Below, one piece after another: positions 12,301 to 22,503 of a DNA stretch of 27,879 nucleotides; position 1 is the first letter of the stretch; each line of letters begins with the position of its first letter. The stretch spans positions 1 to 27,879 of the forward strand of contig VKHL01000243.1 in assembly GCA_015146655.1 (NCBI GenBank). Direction: 5' to 3'. The DNA is from Ochromonas danica. Its lineage: Eukaryota; Sar; Chrysophyceae; Chromulinales; Chromulinaceae. The position numbers and the translations under genes are program-made. The notes beneath the pieces were generated by a model. The model did not search any database, was not told the DNA's origin, and worked only from the letters and a program-made list of their open reading frames with translations.

Positions 12301-15300
12301 TCACGGTTAGATCGTGTAGACTGCGAGGTCGAAGGGAGCAAAACTGATCTGCCTCTTCCTTCACTCATAATCAAGCTTCCTCCATCACTGCTACTTTCTC
12401 CATGGCCTGCAGGAAACTGTTCAACATCTGATGCATCTTCCTTGTCTTCAATCGACTGATCATAGTCTAAGGCATCCTGTGGAGAAACATACGGTTCTGA
12501 GGTATAGGATAGACGAATCATGCCACGCGAGGCAGCGGTCTTCATGGAGAAAGCTTTCAGACGAAGACTATCAACCCTATTATTGCTATTGCTCAAGCTA
12601 CTGCTTTGCATGAAAAGACCATCCGGTTGGTTGACATCATTATTCTCCGCATCCTCCAAATAGAGGAGACAGTCTAACTGACAAATGCCATATTTATCTG
12701 GTATCCTTTCAAAGAATTGTTCAGCTCGGACAAGAGCTTCCCCTATAACTATACTGTCCGATATCACCTGTAGAAAGACTGTGGAGGAAGACGAAAATAG
12801 CAGCACCTCCCACAAGAGGTTAACCCATTTACCCATTGCCCCTCCATCAGCAAGCACTGGAGTCGCGTAGTCCACAGGACCTTTCTTGGGAATCCAATAC
12901 CGTAGCTTGAGAGAAGGAGAGTTCTTTGCAAAGAGATGAACAGATGGCAAGTTCACAAATCCAATGTGATATACAACAATGAGATTTGGGTAGCATTTCT
13001 CTATCATAGGTTTCACAGAGAGTGATTGTCCGCTTGTCTTGTCTGTGGGTACTGCATTGTCAATGAAATATCGAAATTTGATCTTTCCTCCATGACTTTG
13101 ATTTGATGACTTCGTAGAGGTGAAAACAGAGTAATATTCTCTGATACCCGCACCATCAGGTCGAATGTCCAACATGCTGTCAATGGACAGACTGAGCTCA
13201 CCTAAGATTGTCTTACGAGATTGAATATAGAGATGAATTGTACTTCCCTGCTGGACAGAAAGCTTGGTATTCAACCCAAGCCATTGGCAATGTTGCCCTG
13301 CATTGTTCTGCACAGTCGTCCTAGATGAGGCGCTACCACAGACAATCGTGACAAACAAAGCATTCTTTGCCAAGAAATGTGCCTTGCGAACATCCATGAG
13401 GATAAGATCGAGGATAGTCACAGCGACAGGATAGACCGCAGTTTTCGAAGTTATCACATTCTCCTTTGATCTGGAGGAAAAAGACGGAACAAAGAAGCGA
13501 TCTCTCTCAACCTCTTGAATCAGCTCTTTATTTCTTGCCAATTGTGATGGATCTGCTAGATTGCCTCCTTCAAGTACTGGAGAAATAGAAGGACGATCAT
13601 TTGCAATCAAGCGATCGATGGTGTCCACAGCACCTTCAGATTTGATTTTCCCATAGAAAGCAATTTTCCCAACAATGGCAGTTGTTCCATAGAGATAACG
13701 ATGAATTTCTATTAACCAGCTACTATTTTTATCACTTGTTAGTCTCTTTTTCTTCATCAAAATTAACTCATCCGCACAAAGGGTCATACTAGCGAGAACT
13801 GTCTTTGACTTATTTGACTCAATTTTGCAAGTGATGAAGAATCGGTTCTTGACAGGCAGATCCCAATTCAAATCCACGAAGCTGATTTTGTTTAAACCCT
13901 CGGTATCCAAACTCCACCGATCTTTCGTGAACATTGAGGAGAAGTTCCGATAAGCACAAGAGAGGCAAAGTGTGCTCAAGGCAAGATCTGGAAGCAAGCT
14001 TTTATCCAAAGCCACCAATTCAATCTTCTCCAAGGCTAGAATAGCCGGTAATTGAATTGAATCCTCTTGCCATGAGGAGTTGATTTCTGCCGCGGGATGC
14101 AATCGATGCTCCTGGGAGATATCATGCACTGCGGACTCACATGCCAAAGAAGAGGAAGAAATTGGAAGAGAAGTTGTAGAAGCAGGAGGTTCTTTCACCA
14201 GTCTACCCATGATGACAATCTTCCCAATCGCTTCCTCTCGCGGTTGAGTCAGATCGTGCCCTTTCTCTTCAATATCTCCATAGATCTGCAAGGTCATCTG
14301 GGAGGTATGAATAGCTTCCATAGCCTCGACACCCGTGAAGACATATCTTCCAAACAGATTCTGTGTTTTGGGTTGTCCACGATAAAGATTGAAAATCAAA
14401 TTACTCTCTGGACCTGGAACAGAGACTTGCCAATCTAATTCTCTCCAACACACTTCCGTCCCAGACATTTTCTCATAGACGTTAGAACGACCACTGCCAG
14501 TAGAGGTAGCAGCGCTTTGTGCAGTATTCCATGATTTACTGCCCAGGTCAAGCTCGATGTGGACATACTCTTTGAAAAGAAAGCCATGGGGAACAACTGA
14601 CTCCCATAAATCCAAGAGTTCCACCTTCTCAAATTGTATCACAAAAGGAAAGATGATTCCAGTAGTCTGTGTATAGTGCTTTGGTAGATTGCGGACAATG
14701 GACTTCAGTTGTCGCTGGTCTCTTTCCTTTAGTTCGCAAAGTTGTACAAACCAGTCCCATTCCTCACCTTTCTCCACCAATACCTTCGCTGTGAGCCTGC
14801 CAAAACCTTTATCATTACCTGGCCTATGCAGATCTGCGATAAGTTGGAGGGTATAGTCTGCTTCTGTTGGCATGGAAAGGATATGTTCGCCTGTAAAAGA
14901 TACGCTGCCGACCAAAGTGGAGGATGGAGAAGTGAATGGTAGCAAATTCTCACGATAGAAAGACACGTCAAAATTAACGGATTCGTCTTTGTACAAACGG
15001 AAGACCCAGTTCAGTTCCGCCCATTCACATCGCTTTCCTGCAACAACGACAATATCATCAACAATTAGTAACAGAGCAGGTTCACAATTAACAGACATCA
15101 TTCTCATCCAGTCAATTGATATGTATTAGTCATACCTGCTAAGGAGTAGATCTCAGTAACAAACTTGCCTTCACCACATTGCATGGATACAAAAGGTGAA
15201 GGATATTGTAAATGAATACCAGCACGAAGATCTTCAAGTCGAATCGATTGAATGGTCAATCGCGCTAGAACACTTTGGCCTTTGGGTTTGTTGAGAGCAT

Positions 15301-17473
15301 TCACTTCCATATCCAGAAAAGACACTCTCTTTCTTCCACCGTCATTGATATGAGCATAACTTATCTTTTTTCGATTCATATCATGGGTTGGTTGTTTTCT
15401 ACCATGACGCAAAGGAGGGATGTCTTCTGGTGGGATTATATGATAACGTTTAGTAATTCCCTTTTCTGCACGATATTGCACACCAACGCTTCGGTCTGAT
15501 TTCAACAATCTTGCTAAAGATAAGGCAACATACGAGTGTCTGCTGGACTGGCGAATATAGTCAGCAGTGAAGAAAGCTGGATGCAGTACGCTGGAGTTGA
15601 AAAGCTCCTCTTGACTACGACCAGAATGGTCCTCTTTCAAACAGTAGTAATTCATCATAGCAGGGTGAACTTTACTAGCAGGTAGAACTTGTACATCCAC
15701 AACATTGTTGGATGGTGACAATCGATCATCCAGAACACCTTGAGAGACTGTGACGGCAGGACATGGAAGGATCTCTTGGAAACAATGCGACAAAGCAGTC
15801 AGTCTCTCCAACGGTGACACTCCAGGAGAGGATTTCTTCAATTGTGCAAAAGTGGACAGTACATGCTTCTTGATGCGATATTGCAGCTCCATTAACTCTG
15901 TACGATTGTAGACAACATTCGATGAAGATGCGGCTGCTGAGCGAGAGACAGTTTTGTGCTTTGGTATTCCGTGCTTCTTCATCTCAGCTATTCTCTTCAA
16001 CTTCTTGTTACGGCGCACAATCATTGCCGTTGGTGAAGGCACTGGTGATGTGGGGGCAGACACAGAAACAGTATTAGGAGGAGGCGCGGTATCCACCGCA
16101 ATCATGTTGTCTGTTGTTGATTGGACATTATCAATCGGTACATCTGCCGCATTCTCATCCTCGTGAAGAGCAACCTCTTCGACATAATCAGCAGACGAAG
16201 AAGAGGGCACAACAGCCGGTGAGGGGACATCCGAAGGAACCTCAGAAGGAGCCTCAGGAACAACGACAGGAGGAGGCAGCGGCTGCGATTGAATAGTACG
16301 ATGATGATACTTCCTTCGACGAATACCATAATGATCAACATAAGAATCTTCAAAATACCTTTTCTTCTGATCTGCAACTAAGTCATGATTCTTGATTTTG
16401 AGATATTTCCTTCTCTCTGCTTTCAATTTTCGTTCATGTTGTTGCCGCAAGACAAACTTTTCTCTTTCCACGTCACGGAATCGATGTTTGGCATACTTTC
16501 TCAATCTCTCAATACTCTCTTCACTGTCTAGATAGCGGATATAGAAATCTCTAAACTCTTCAAATTCAAACTCTCCCGATCCATCTCGATCATATTGTGC
16601 AAACAATTCTGCCATCAAGACTTCCATCTGACCTTGTGTGATGCCCAGGTTCAGATTCATCAACATTGGTTGTCCCACATGAACATGTTGATAGGTGGTG
16701 TCTTCCGCTGAGAAGCCAAAGGAATAGCGACAGCTTCGCCGACAATTGGGTCCAGTGGAGAAGAGCAATCGGAAAGTCAAAGTCTCTGACCGAAAAGTGA
16801 TCTGTCTGCGATGGATATTGAACTCTACTTTGATTTCATTTAGCAAAGGATTAACTTGTCGAAACGCCTCATGGATTTTGCCCGTAAAGATCTCTGGACT
16901 GTAAACTGCTCCAGTAGGCAAAGTGATGGAATAGACGTCATCATCTACCTCGATATCCAACGCACAGCAGAACTTGTTAATAATCAGTATAGGCTCATCA
17001 AAGGAGAGGGTTAATGCATCATCATTGATTCGCAAGAGCTCTTCATAAAGGAAGGTGAGAGACTTCTTATTATGTGGTTTGATCAACTTTTCATTGATAG
17101 CATGTAAACGCATACGTTCTATGAGGAATGGCACAGCAGATGCAGCAGATCGTTCCTCTATAGTCACAATGACAACACAATTCTCTTCATCCAAGCCAAA
17201 GACCAAGCCAGTGTCAGGGTGGTCGAAGTCGGCGGAGACGAAGCGAATCACTTCTCCCATGAGCACACGGTTGAGTTCGCGGAGAGAGACTGTTCCACCA
17301 CCATCTACATCCATCATGGAGAAGAGCTTGTAAGCTCGATAGTTCTCCTCTTGAGTATCTGTACCCCAACAACAACCACAACCACAACCACAACATCATG
17401 TCAGACTGACACAGACAGATAGACAGACACATGCGAGAGATGCTTGCTTACAGCTTATTCGATTTTCAGCCAT
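3377..17473 (-). CDS. Giant EF-hand and multi-C2-like protein, about 4,612 aa
   Basis: Four exons: 17473-17452, 17358-15136, 15037-12141 and 12073-3377 (TAA 3377-3379). Introns are 93, 98 and 67 nt in phases 1, 1 and 0; all join in frame, giving about 4,612 residues. The 22-nt first exon encodes MAENRIS and completes the first EF-hand helix. EF-hand loops: DVDGGGTVSLRE (24-35) and DRDGSGEFEFEE (264-275). Then come a basic coiled coil (about 290-335) and a Pro/Ala/Ser linker. From about 690 to 2,950 I count some twelve C2-like beta repeats; two share LPSVHxFxKNSPS (about 1,447 and 2,857). Further on are low-complexity Ser/Gly/His/Asn tracts, another C2-like unit, a CX2CX6CX2C knuckle (about 3,819), a possible ubiquitin-like fold (3,930-4,030), a basic coiled coil (4,115-4,190) and an acidic/Ser tail ending in Arg-Ser. 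Calcium-regulated membrane or centriole/cilium scaffolding (compare ferlins, C2CD3) is a guess. Most C2-like units seem to lack the full set of calcium-binding Asp residues. Confidence 0.8.
7155..7226 (-). repeat. 24-bp coding minisatellite, three units
   Basis: Three adjacent 24-bp units begin with TTACCC at 7155, 7179 and 7203. On the sense strand they encode an Asn/Ile-rich octapeptide repeat around KGNINI. Length is a multiple of three, so the frame of the giant gene is kept. Confidence 0.85.
7859..7912 (-). repeat. 9-bp coding repeat, Thr-Tyr-Ser units
   Basis: Six 9-bp units: GGTAGAGTA at 7859, 7868 and 7877, GGTAGCAGA at 7886 and 7895, and GGTGGAGTA at 7904. They encode Thr-Tyr-Ser and Thr-Ser-Ala type tripeptides in the giant protein. 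Confidence 0.85.
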
Positions 17474-17727
17474 CTTGTTATAAATACATGCAAACTATTA
17501 TCCAAGATTTAATATCAACTGCTTACTAGCTTACAATAAGCAGCACAAATACTGTAAAATACAAGTAAATCAAAATGGAAATCAAACCCAACATGGCATG
17601 GAAAGAAACGAATCCCACGCAACAAAACAATAATCCATCTCTTACCCCACGCAATATTATAATAATTGGCACTGGGTCCCACGCAACCTGTATTATTTGC
17701 CCACTCAAACCATTAAATTAGACAAAT
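17474..17727. promoter_or_regulatory. Divergent promoter with three CCCACGCAA at 32-bp spacing
   Basis: These 254 bp separate the start codons of the giant gene (minus) and the EFM7-like gene (plus), so they must contain both promoters. CCCACGCAA occurs three times in the same orientation, starting at 17614, 17646 and 17678, exactly 32 bp apart (about three helical turns). Outside the nonamer the 32-bp units share only a loose AT-rich centre, so this is either a decayed tandem repeat or a set of binding sites kept in phase. The copies lie 42-114 bp upstream of the EFM7-like ATG. Confidence 0.55.
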
Positions 17728-18564
17728 ATGGTGACAGATGATGAAGGGCTCACTACAGTGAAAGAATGGCCCTGCTTGTACGGACAGAGAGTTGAGATCG
17801 TGTATTCCTTTCCTTCCCCTATAAGCAGCTCTCCTGTCAGTCTCACCGTGTCAGCAGCCAAACGGAATGATTCGCTGGGAGCCAACCTGGACTGCTTTGT
17901 CGACCCTGGCCAGCCTGACTCTTCTATTGCTCTCTATGCAAATTACATCTGGCCTGGGTCTATTGTCCTGGCTGATTACCTTGTGTCTCATCCTGAGGTG
18001 GTGAAGGATCGCGCTGTGTTGGAGTTTGGTGCGGGCACGGCCTTGCCCTCGCTGACCAGCTGCAGACTGGGAGGCAAACTGGTCATAGCCACTGATTTCC
18101 CTGACCCTATCATATTGGAGAATATGAGGCATCTGAAAGAGCTCAATCAATGCTCCAACCTAGTGGTTCAGCCTCATAAATGGGGCGATGCTGACAGCAA
18201 CGACACACAGAGTCTGCTCCTTGCCAACCATGGCCAAGGATATGACGTCATCTTACTCGCTGAAGTTTTATGGAAGGATACCTATGCGCTGCATAGGTCT
18301 CTCCTAGCCTCAGTGAACAGATTTCTCCGTCGACCCGATGGGATCGTCTTGCTGGCAGTGGCCCACAGACCCACTGACAATCATGAGCCTTGCCACGATC
18401 TCGAATTCATTGGTCTGGCTAAGGAGTTGTATAAATTAGACGCTGCGCTACTTGTTCGCAGTGACCGCTATCGAGATGCGATAGAAGGAGAGCCAGCCGA
18501 GGTCTTTCTCTACAGGCTGAGCCAAGGCACTGACGGAGTTGAGAGCGACGCTGGCTTTCAATGA
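17728..18564 (+). CDS. EFM7/NNT1-like protein methyltransferase (MTF16 family)
   Basis: Intronless, 278 residues. It is a seven-beta-strand SAM-dependent methyltransferase of the METTL21-type family 16. The leading Trp-Pro motif (IWPGSIVLADYL, 74-85) precedes motif I, VLEFGAGTALPS (97-108), where SAM binds. TDFPDP (122-127) follows at the end of strand 2. DVILLAEVLW (163-172) occupies the place of the family's (D/E)XX(Y/F) post-II motif. VAHRPTDNH then DLEFIGLAKEL (201-223) matches the yeast Nnt1/Efm7 pattern HRP...DLEFF. Yeast Efm7 methylates the N-terminal Gly and Lys2 of elongation factor eEF1A; the same substrate is inferred, not shown. No targeting leader is seen, so it is probably cytosolic. 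It diverges from the giant gene and converges on NDUFS4, 160 bp between stop codons. Family assignment is firm; the exact subfamily is less so. Confidence 0.82.
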   Translation: MVTDDEGLTTVKEWPCLYGQRVEIVYSFPSPISSSPVSLTVSAAKRNDSLGANLDCFVDPGQPDSSIALYANYIWPGSIVLADYLVSHPEVVKDRAVLEFGAGTALPSLTSCRLGGKLVIATDFPDPIILENMRHLKELNQCSNLVVQPHKWGDADSNDTQSLLLANHGQGYDVILLAEVLWKDTYALHRSLLASVNRFLRRPDGIVLLAVAHRPTDNHEPCHDLEFIGLAKELYKLDAALLVRSDRYRDAIEGEPAEVFLYRLSQGTDGVESDAGFQ

Positions 18565-18724
18565 TCTTTTGTTTATGTTTGTATGATATGATTAGATGCT
18601 AACCGCGATACTAATAGTTCCTCCATTTCGATTATTATTGCTGTTACCAATGTCCTCCTATTCAATTCTCCAACTACACTCCCCCACTATCCTCTATCAG
18701 CACAAATATGCACGTAGAAGACTC

Positions 18725-19539
18725 TTAGTTAGCAGCAGGTTTAGGGCCGTGCTGGGTAACAACACCGTCTCCGTGGTATTTGAGAGGCATGAACCAGTGT
18801 GACTCGCCATAGGTGGGAGCCTCCCAGATCTTGGTGGATGGGCCTTCTTTCTTCATCTGTTCCATGGTTCTCTTATCCAAAAAGTTGTGCTTGTAGAGGT
18901 TGGTACCCAGAGGAGTCGTGCGCTGGGCGGTGGGGCGTTGCAAATTATACTTCCACCCGTTCCTCTGGGCAAAGGCGATAGCCTCTTCTTTAGAGTCAAA
19001 GTGAAGCTATGATTCACATAAAAACACACAGAGAGAAAGAGATTAACATGGATAACAACACGCAGCATAGAAGGACAAGCTCACTCACCTTGACATTGGA
19101 CATGGGGTCAGAGGTACCAGTCCAGCCCATGAGACCGTTGCTCCATCTGGCCTGATTGGGCCAGGTGATCTGCCACTGATTAGCATACTTACCACCTGAC
19201 TGCAAGCTTTTCAAAAGTCTTGGTGCGATGATAACAGTGCGCTGGGCCTGTTCAACGGGCATGCCAGAGAGCACGGCCATCTCTGACAGATCCTTAGGAA
19301 TATAAAGATCCTTGCCCGATCCAAGACCTTGAGTAATCGTAGTAGGTTGCACTGGGATAGAGTAGACCATAAGACAGACTCAATATTATTTTTTAAAAAA
19401 ATCCAACAAGTCAGTCAGCCAATTTACCTGATTGCTGAACAAACTTCTTGAAGCGTTCACCTCTTTCCAAGGCTGCCTTAACCTCTTCAGGAGTTCTCTG
19501 AACTTTGGTTGATAAGCCACGTACACTTTGTCGTAACAT
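18725..19539 (-). CDS. NDUFS4: NDUFS4, complex I 18-kDa accessory subunit
   Basis: Three exons: 19539-19428, 19351-19089 and 19006-18725. Introns are 76 and 82 nt (phases 1 and 0). The product has 218 residues. It starts MLRQSVRGLSTKV, a typical mitochondrial presequence. The core has the hallmark stretches of the NDUFS4 family: 'RTVIIAPRLLKSLQSG', then WQITWPNQARWSNGLMGWTG, then TSDPMSNVKLHFDSKEEA and RNGWKYN. The human protein has the same order (a QSG segment, ERWENPLMGW, ADPLSN, SKEDA, KNGWSYD). NDUFS4 sits in the N module of respiratory complex I and helps assemble or stabilise it in the mitochondrial inner membrane. The C-terminal tail is longer than in animals by about 40 residues (KRTMEQMKKEGPSTKIWEA onward), as in some other protist and plant forms. 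It diverges from the PPR-methyltransferase gene. Confidence 0.95.
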
Positions 19540-19734
19540 TTTGGATAGTTAGGCTAGTTTCTCTCTACGATGAGATGCGATAAGACAACAAAAGAAGAAG
19601 CACGCAGCTGTGCTGCCAGAGAGAAGAGGGCGGCCAGGGAAGTTAAAGCCTGATCTAGACAAGTTAACCCTCCAGATCTGCAGAATCTGGATCTGGGTTG
19701 AGAGGGTGAAGGGATTGATTGGATCGTGTTTTGC
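19540..19734. promoter_or_regulatory. Divergent promoter, NDUFS4 and PPR-TrmB
   Basis: This 195-bp gap lies between two start codons on opposite strands. It contains a short hyphenated palindrome, CCAGAT...ATCTGG, at about 19671-19689. No CCCACGCAA copy was found here. The functional assignment rests on position alone. Confidence 0.4.
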
Positions 19735-22423
19735 ATGGTTGAGAAGAAAAGAAGCATGGAACGCAGTGAAATTGTGACAACCAATCAAAAGATTGCTTTA
19801 CATGCCAAACGAAAGGAGCTTTCTTCAGCGCTAGAGTTATTTAATTCTCTCTATAGTCAGAATGCAGCTAATAGTCATACCTACGCCTCAATGATCAACG
19901 CGGCAGTGCAATGTGGTGATCTCCAGCTAGCTGAAGAAATTGTCCAGAAAATGATCCAATCGGGAAGGAAGTTACATCGTGAGGTTATTCTGTGTACTAC
20001 TCTGATGAAAGGCTATTGCAATAATGGTCAACTGGGTCAAGCCATGCAATTGTTCAAAGAGATGTTGGAACGCAATGCGAAAGACAATCAACCCAATATC
20101 CGCACTGTCAACACTTTATTACGTGGGTGTGTTCAAATGGGAGCAGTACGTGAAGCTGAAGAGATCTTCACCATCTTACTCAAGGATCTCAAGCTTTCCC
20201 CCGATGTCTCCGCCTGGGAATACCTCCTCATCCTGCAGTGCCAGAATCTCGACCTGGACAAGATCCTCCCCGCGATAGGCCGCATTAAAGATGATGCTAG
20301 TATGAAAACTGGGCTTCTCCGCATTCACCTATGCCTCACTCGATGCTGTGCTATTCTGGGCGAGAGCAAGTCTGCACGACGATTTCTCTCCACCACACAA
20401 CAACTCCTTTCCCAATCCAATTCTGAAGATGAGCAGAATCATGGGGGTAGTGGAGGGAATGATGTGGTTGAGATGGCAGAGATCCTTGAGCAGCTTCAAG
20501 GCAAGCAGTCGCAGCAAGGAGAGGAACAGAAAGTTATTCGCAATGCGCAAAAGACAATCACGGGGGGTAAGAGAGCATGGAACTCTCTGCATCAACAAAG
20601 CACAGAGTCAGTTGACGAAGCTAGAAATCAGTCTCTTGCACTCTATAGGGACCATATTAACCAAGAGGCTAGATCAGACTTAGCATTGGTAGAAGCATTC
20701 CTGCAAGGCCACCCTCAACACTGTGGATTCCAAGCTTTCCAATCTCTCTGTCGCTATCTTCGACGATTAATCTCCTTACCAAGCTCCTTCCCAATCAAGG
20801 AGAAAGGAGAAGAAGATGAAGGCGTTGGTAAAAAGTTATGGAAAGCACTTTTGGAGCGGTTTGGTTTGCAAGTGTTTGTGAAGCGATTGACTCGAAAGAC
20901 GATTCCACAGCTGCTTGATGAGTTGGATCAGGCTACACGCAAAGCACAAAAGGAAGGAAAAGCCAGTGTCGATCCTAATAGTGTTGATTTACAGGTTGGA
21001 CAAGAGCTCTCACTTCTTCAATCACGATTAGACAATTATTTCCAACCCAATGGCCAGTTCTCCTTTGATGTGATCTTTGATGTTGATAAGAATGATCCGA
21101 AGAAGACCCATAGACCCTTGAAAATGGAGATTTGCTCTGGAGCAGGTGAATGGGCTTCAATTCAAGCGAAAAGCGATGAAGGTAGATCTGATTGGATGAC
21201 TTTAGAAGTGCGGCAAGATCGCGTCTACCACACGTTTGCTCGTATGATGATGCAAGATATCCAAAACTTGGCTGTGCTTGGTGGAGATGCGATGAAACTC
21301 TTGCCTCAGCATTTCCCTGACGATGCCTTGGAATACATTTTCGTGAATTATCCCGAGCCACCTCAACAGCGTGCTGGTGATGATCATTCTGAAGCACGTC
21401 ATCTGCTAACAACACCATTCTTTGAGGAGGTCTATCGCATATTGAAGACTGGTGGACGATTAGTGATCTTGACAGACAATCTCTGGTATGGCAAGTTAGT
21501 CACTCGTATCCTCAGCGAACAAGAAGGAGTCACTTGGAAGTCAGTCACTCAACGCGTCTCAACAGTCAAAGGACAAGGCAAGAAGAAGTACTTTGGAGAA
21601 GAGGAGAAGGAGGAAGGGACTTCTCCAGAAGAGCAACCAGCAGAAGTGGTGGTGGTTGAAGAGAGTGGTGTTACCTCACAATGGAAGAGTATCCTCACAA
21701 TGGGCAGCGTTGTTCTCTACGAAGGTGAACCTGGCCCTCAGGCGGGTCATCTCACTTCTGCTTCTTCATACTTTGACCGGTGAGATTTGGTCATATTTTT
21801 GTTCACGTAGATTGCTCATCTTTGTTTTTGCTTTTGCTTTGAATAGTTTGTGGCAGAGAAGTTCCCAACAAGAGCGATACTTTATTGCACTGGAAAAGGT
21901 GCAAGCAAATACTGCAAAGGGTTCTTCTAAAGAAAGAAAAGGCAAAACGGAGACACAAGGAGGAGCCTCTTTGAAGCCTCAAGCTGTGTTACCCACACAC
22001 GAAACTGCGTCTAAAAAGAAGGCCACAACTGCTTCCAAGCCTGAGACTTCTGCCCAATCTGCAACTGTAGGGGAGGAGAAGAAGAAGAGCAAGAAGGTGG
22101 CTGTTGCTGCGGTCAAGCCACAGGTTGACACAGCCGAGAAGTCTGCGTCTAACAACCTCCCCTCAACAGTCTCCAAGGTTCGTCAAGTCGCTAGGAGACG
22201 GCAAATTAGTAATGATGACAGTGACGATGATGATGACGTTGATAGCGGCAGTCTAGCAGAGAAGGCTATTGCCAAGTTACTTGCGGTTGGCAATGATGAC
22301 GAAGAAGAAGATTTGAGGCAATCATTTGAGACAAATAAGCGCAGAAAGAGGTCTTCATCAGGAGAGGACGACCGCATTATGCTCAAGAAGAAGCGTGTTC
22401 CTTTGAGAAAGTCTTCTCATTAG
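19735..22423 (+). CDS. PPR repeats fused to TrmB-type tRNA m7G methyltransferase
   Basis: Two exons, 19735-21779 and 21847-22423, with a 67-nt phase-2 intron; 873 residues. I chose the ATG at 19735 because the frame extends only three codons further, to a GTG. Residues about 45-170 hold three to four pentatricopeptide repeats (for example SHTYASMINAAVQCGDLQLA and NIRTVNTLLRGCVQMGAVRE). From about 460 comes a TrmB fold: MEICSGAGEW is SAM motif I, VNYPEPPQQ (about 537) replaces the usual NFPDPWPKKRH motif, LTDNLWYG (about 579) matches the family's TDN motif, and SYFDR/LWQRSSQQERYF across the intron is the conserved C-terminal signature. TrmB methylates guanine 46 of tRNA. PPR tracts bind RNA, so the fusion may choose its substrate. 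The C-terminal tail carries acidic runs and KRRKR, which looks nuclear or nucleolar; no organelle leader is evident. PPR-methyltransferase fusions have been reported in algae and other protists (recalled, not checked). Confidence 0.88.
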
Positions 22424-22503
22424 TTAGATCTAGGTTCTATAGCTAAATAAGGAAGAGTTTAAATGTGTTTCAAGTGGTGGAGAACTCCAGCTGCTTATAG
22501 TCT

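Noticed and set aside
19726-19734. Upstream GTG as start of the PPR-TrmB gene
   Set aside because: The first ATG is nine bases on at 19735, and GTG is not a usual eukaryotic start.
21593-22423. 276-codon plus-strand frame as a separate gene
   Set aside because: Its 5' part is a shadow of the first PPR-TrmB exon; its 3' part is the second exon, joined by the 67-nt intron that restores the TrmB C-terminal motif.
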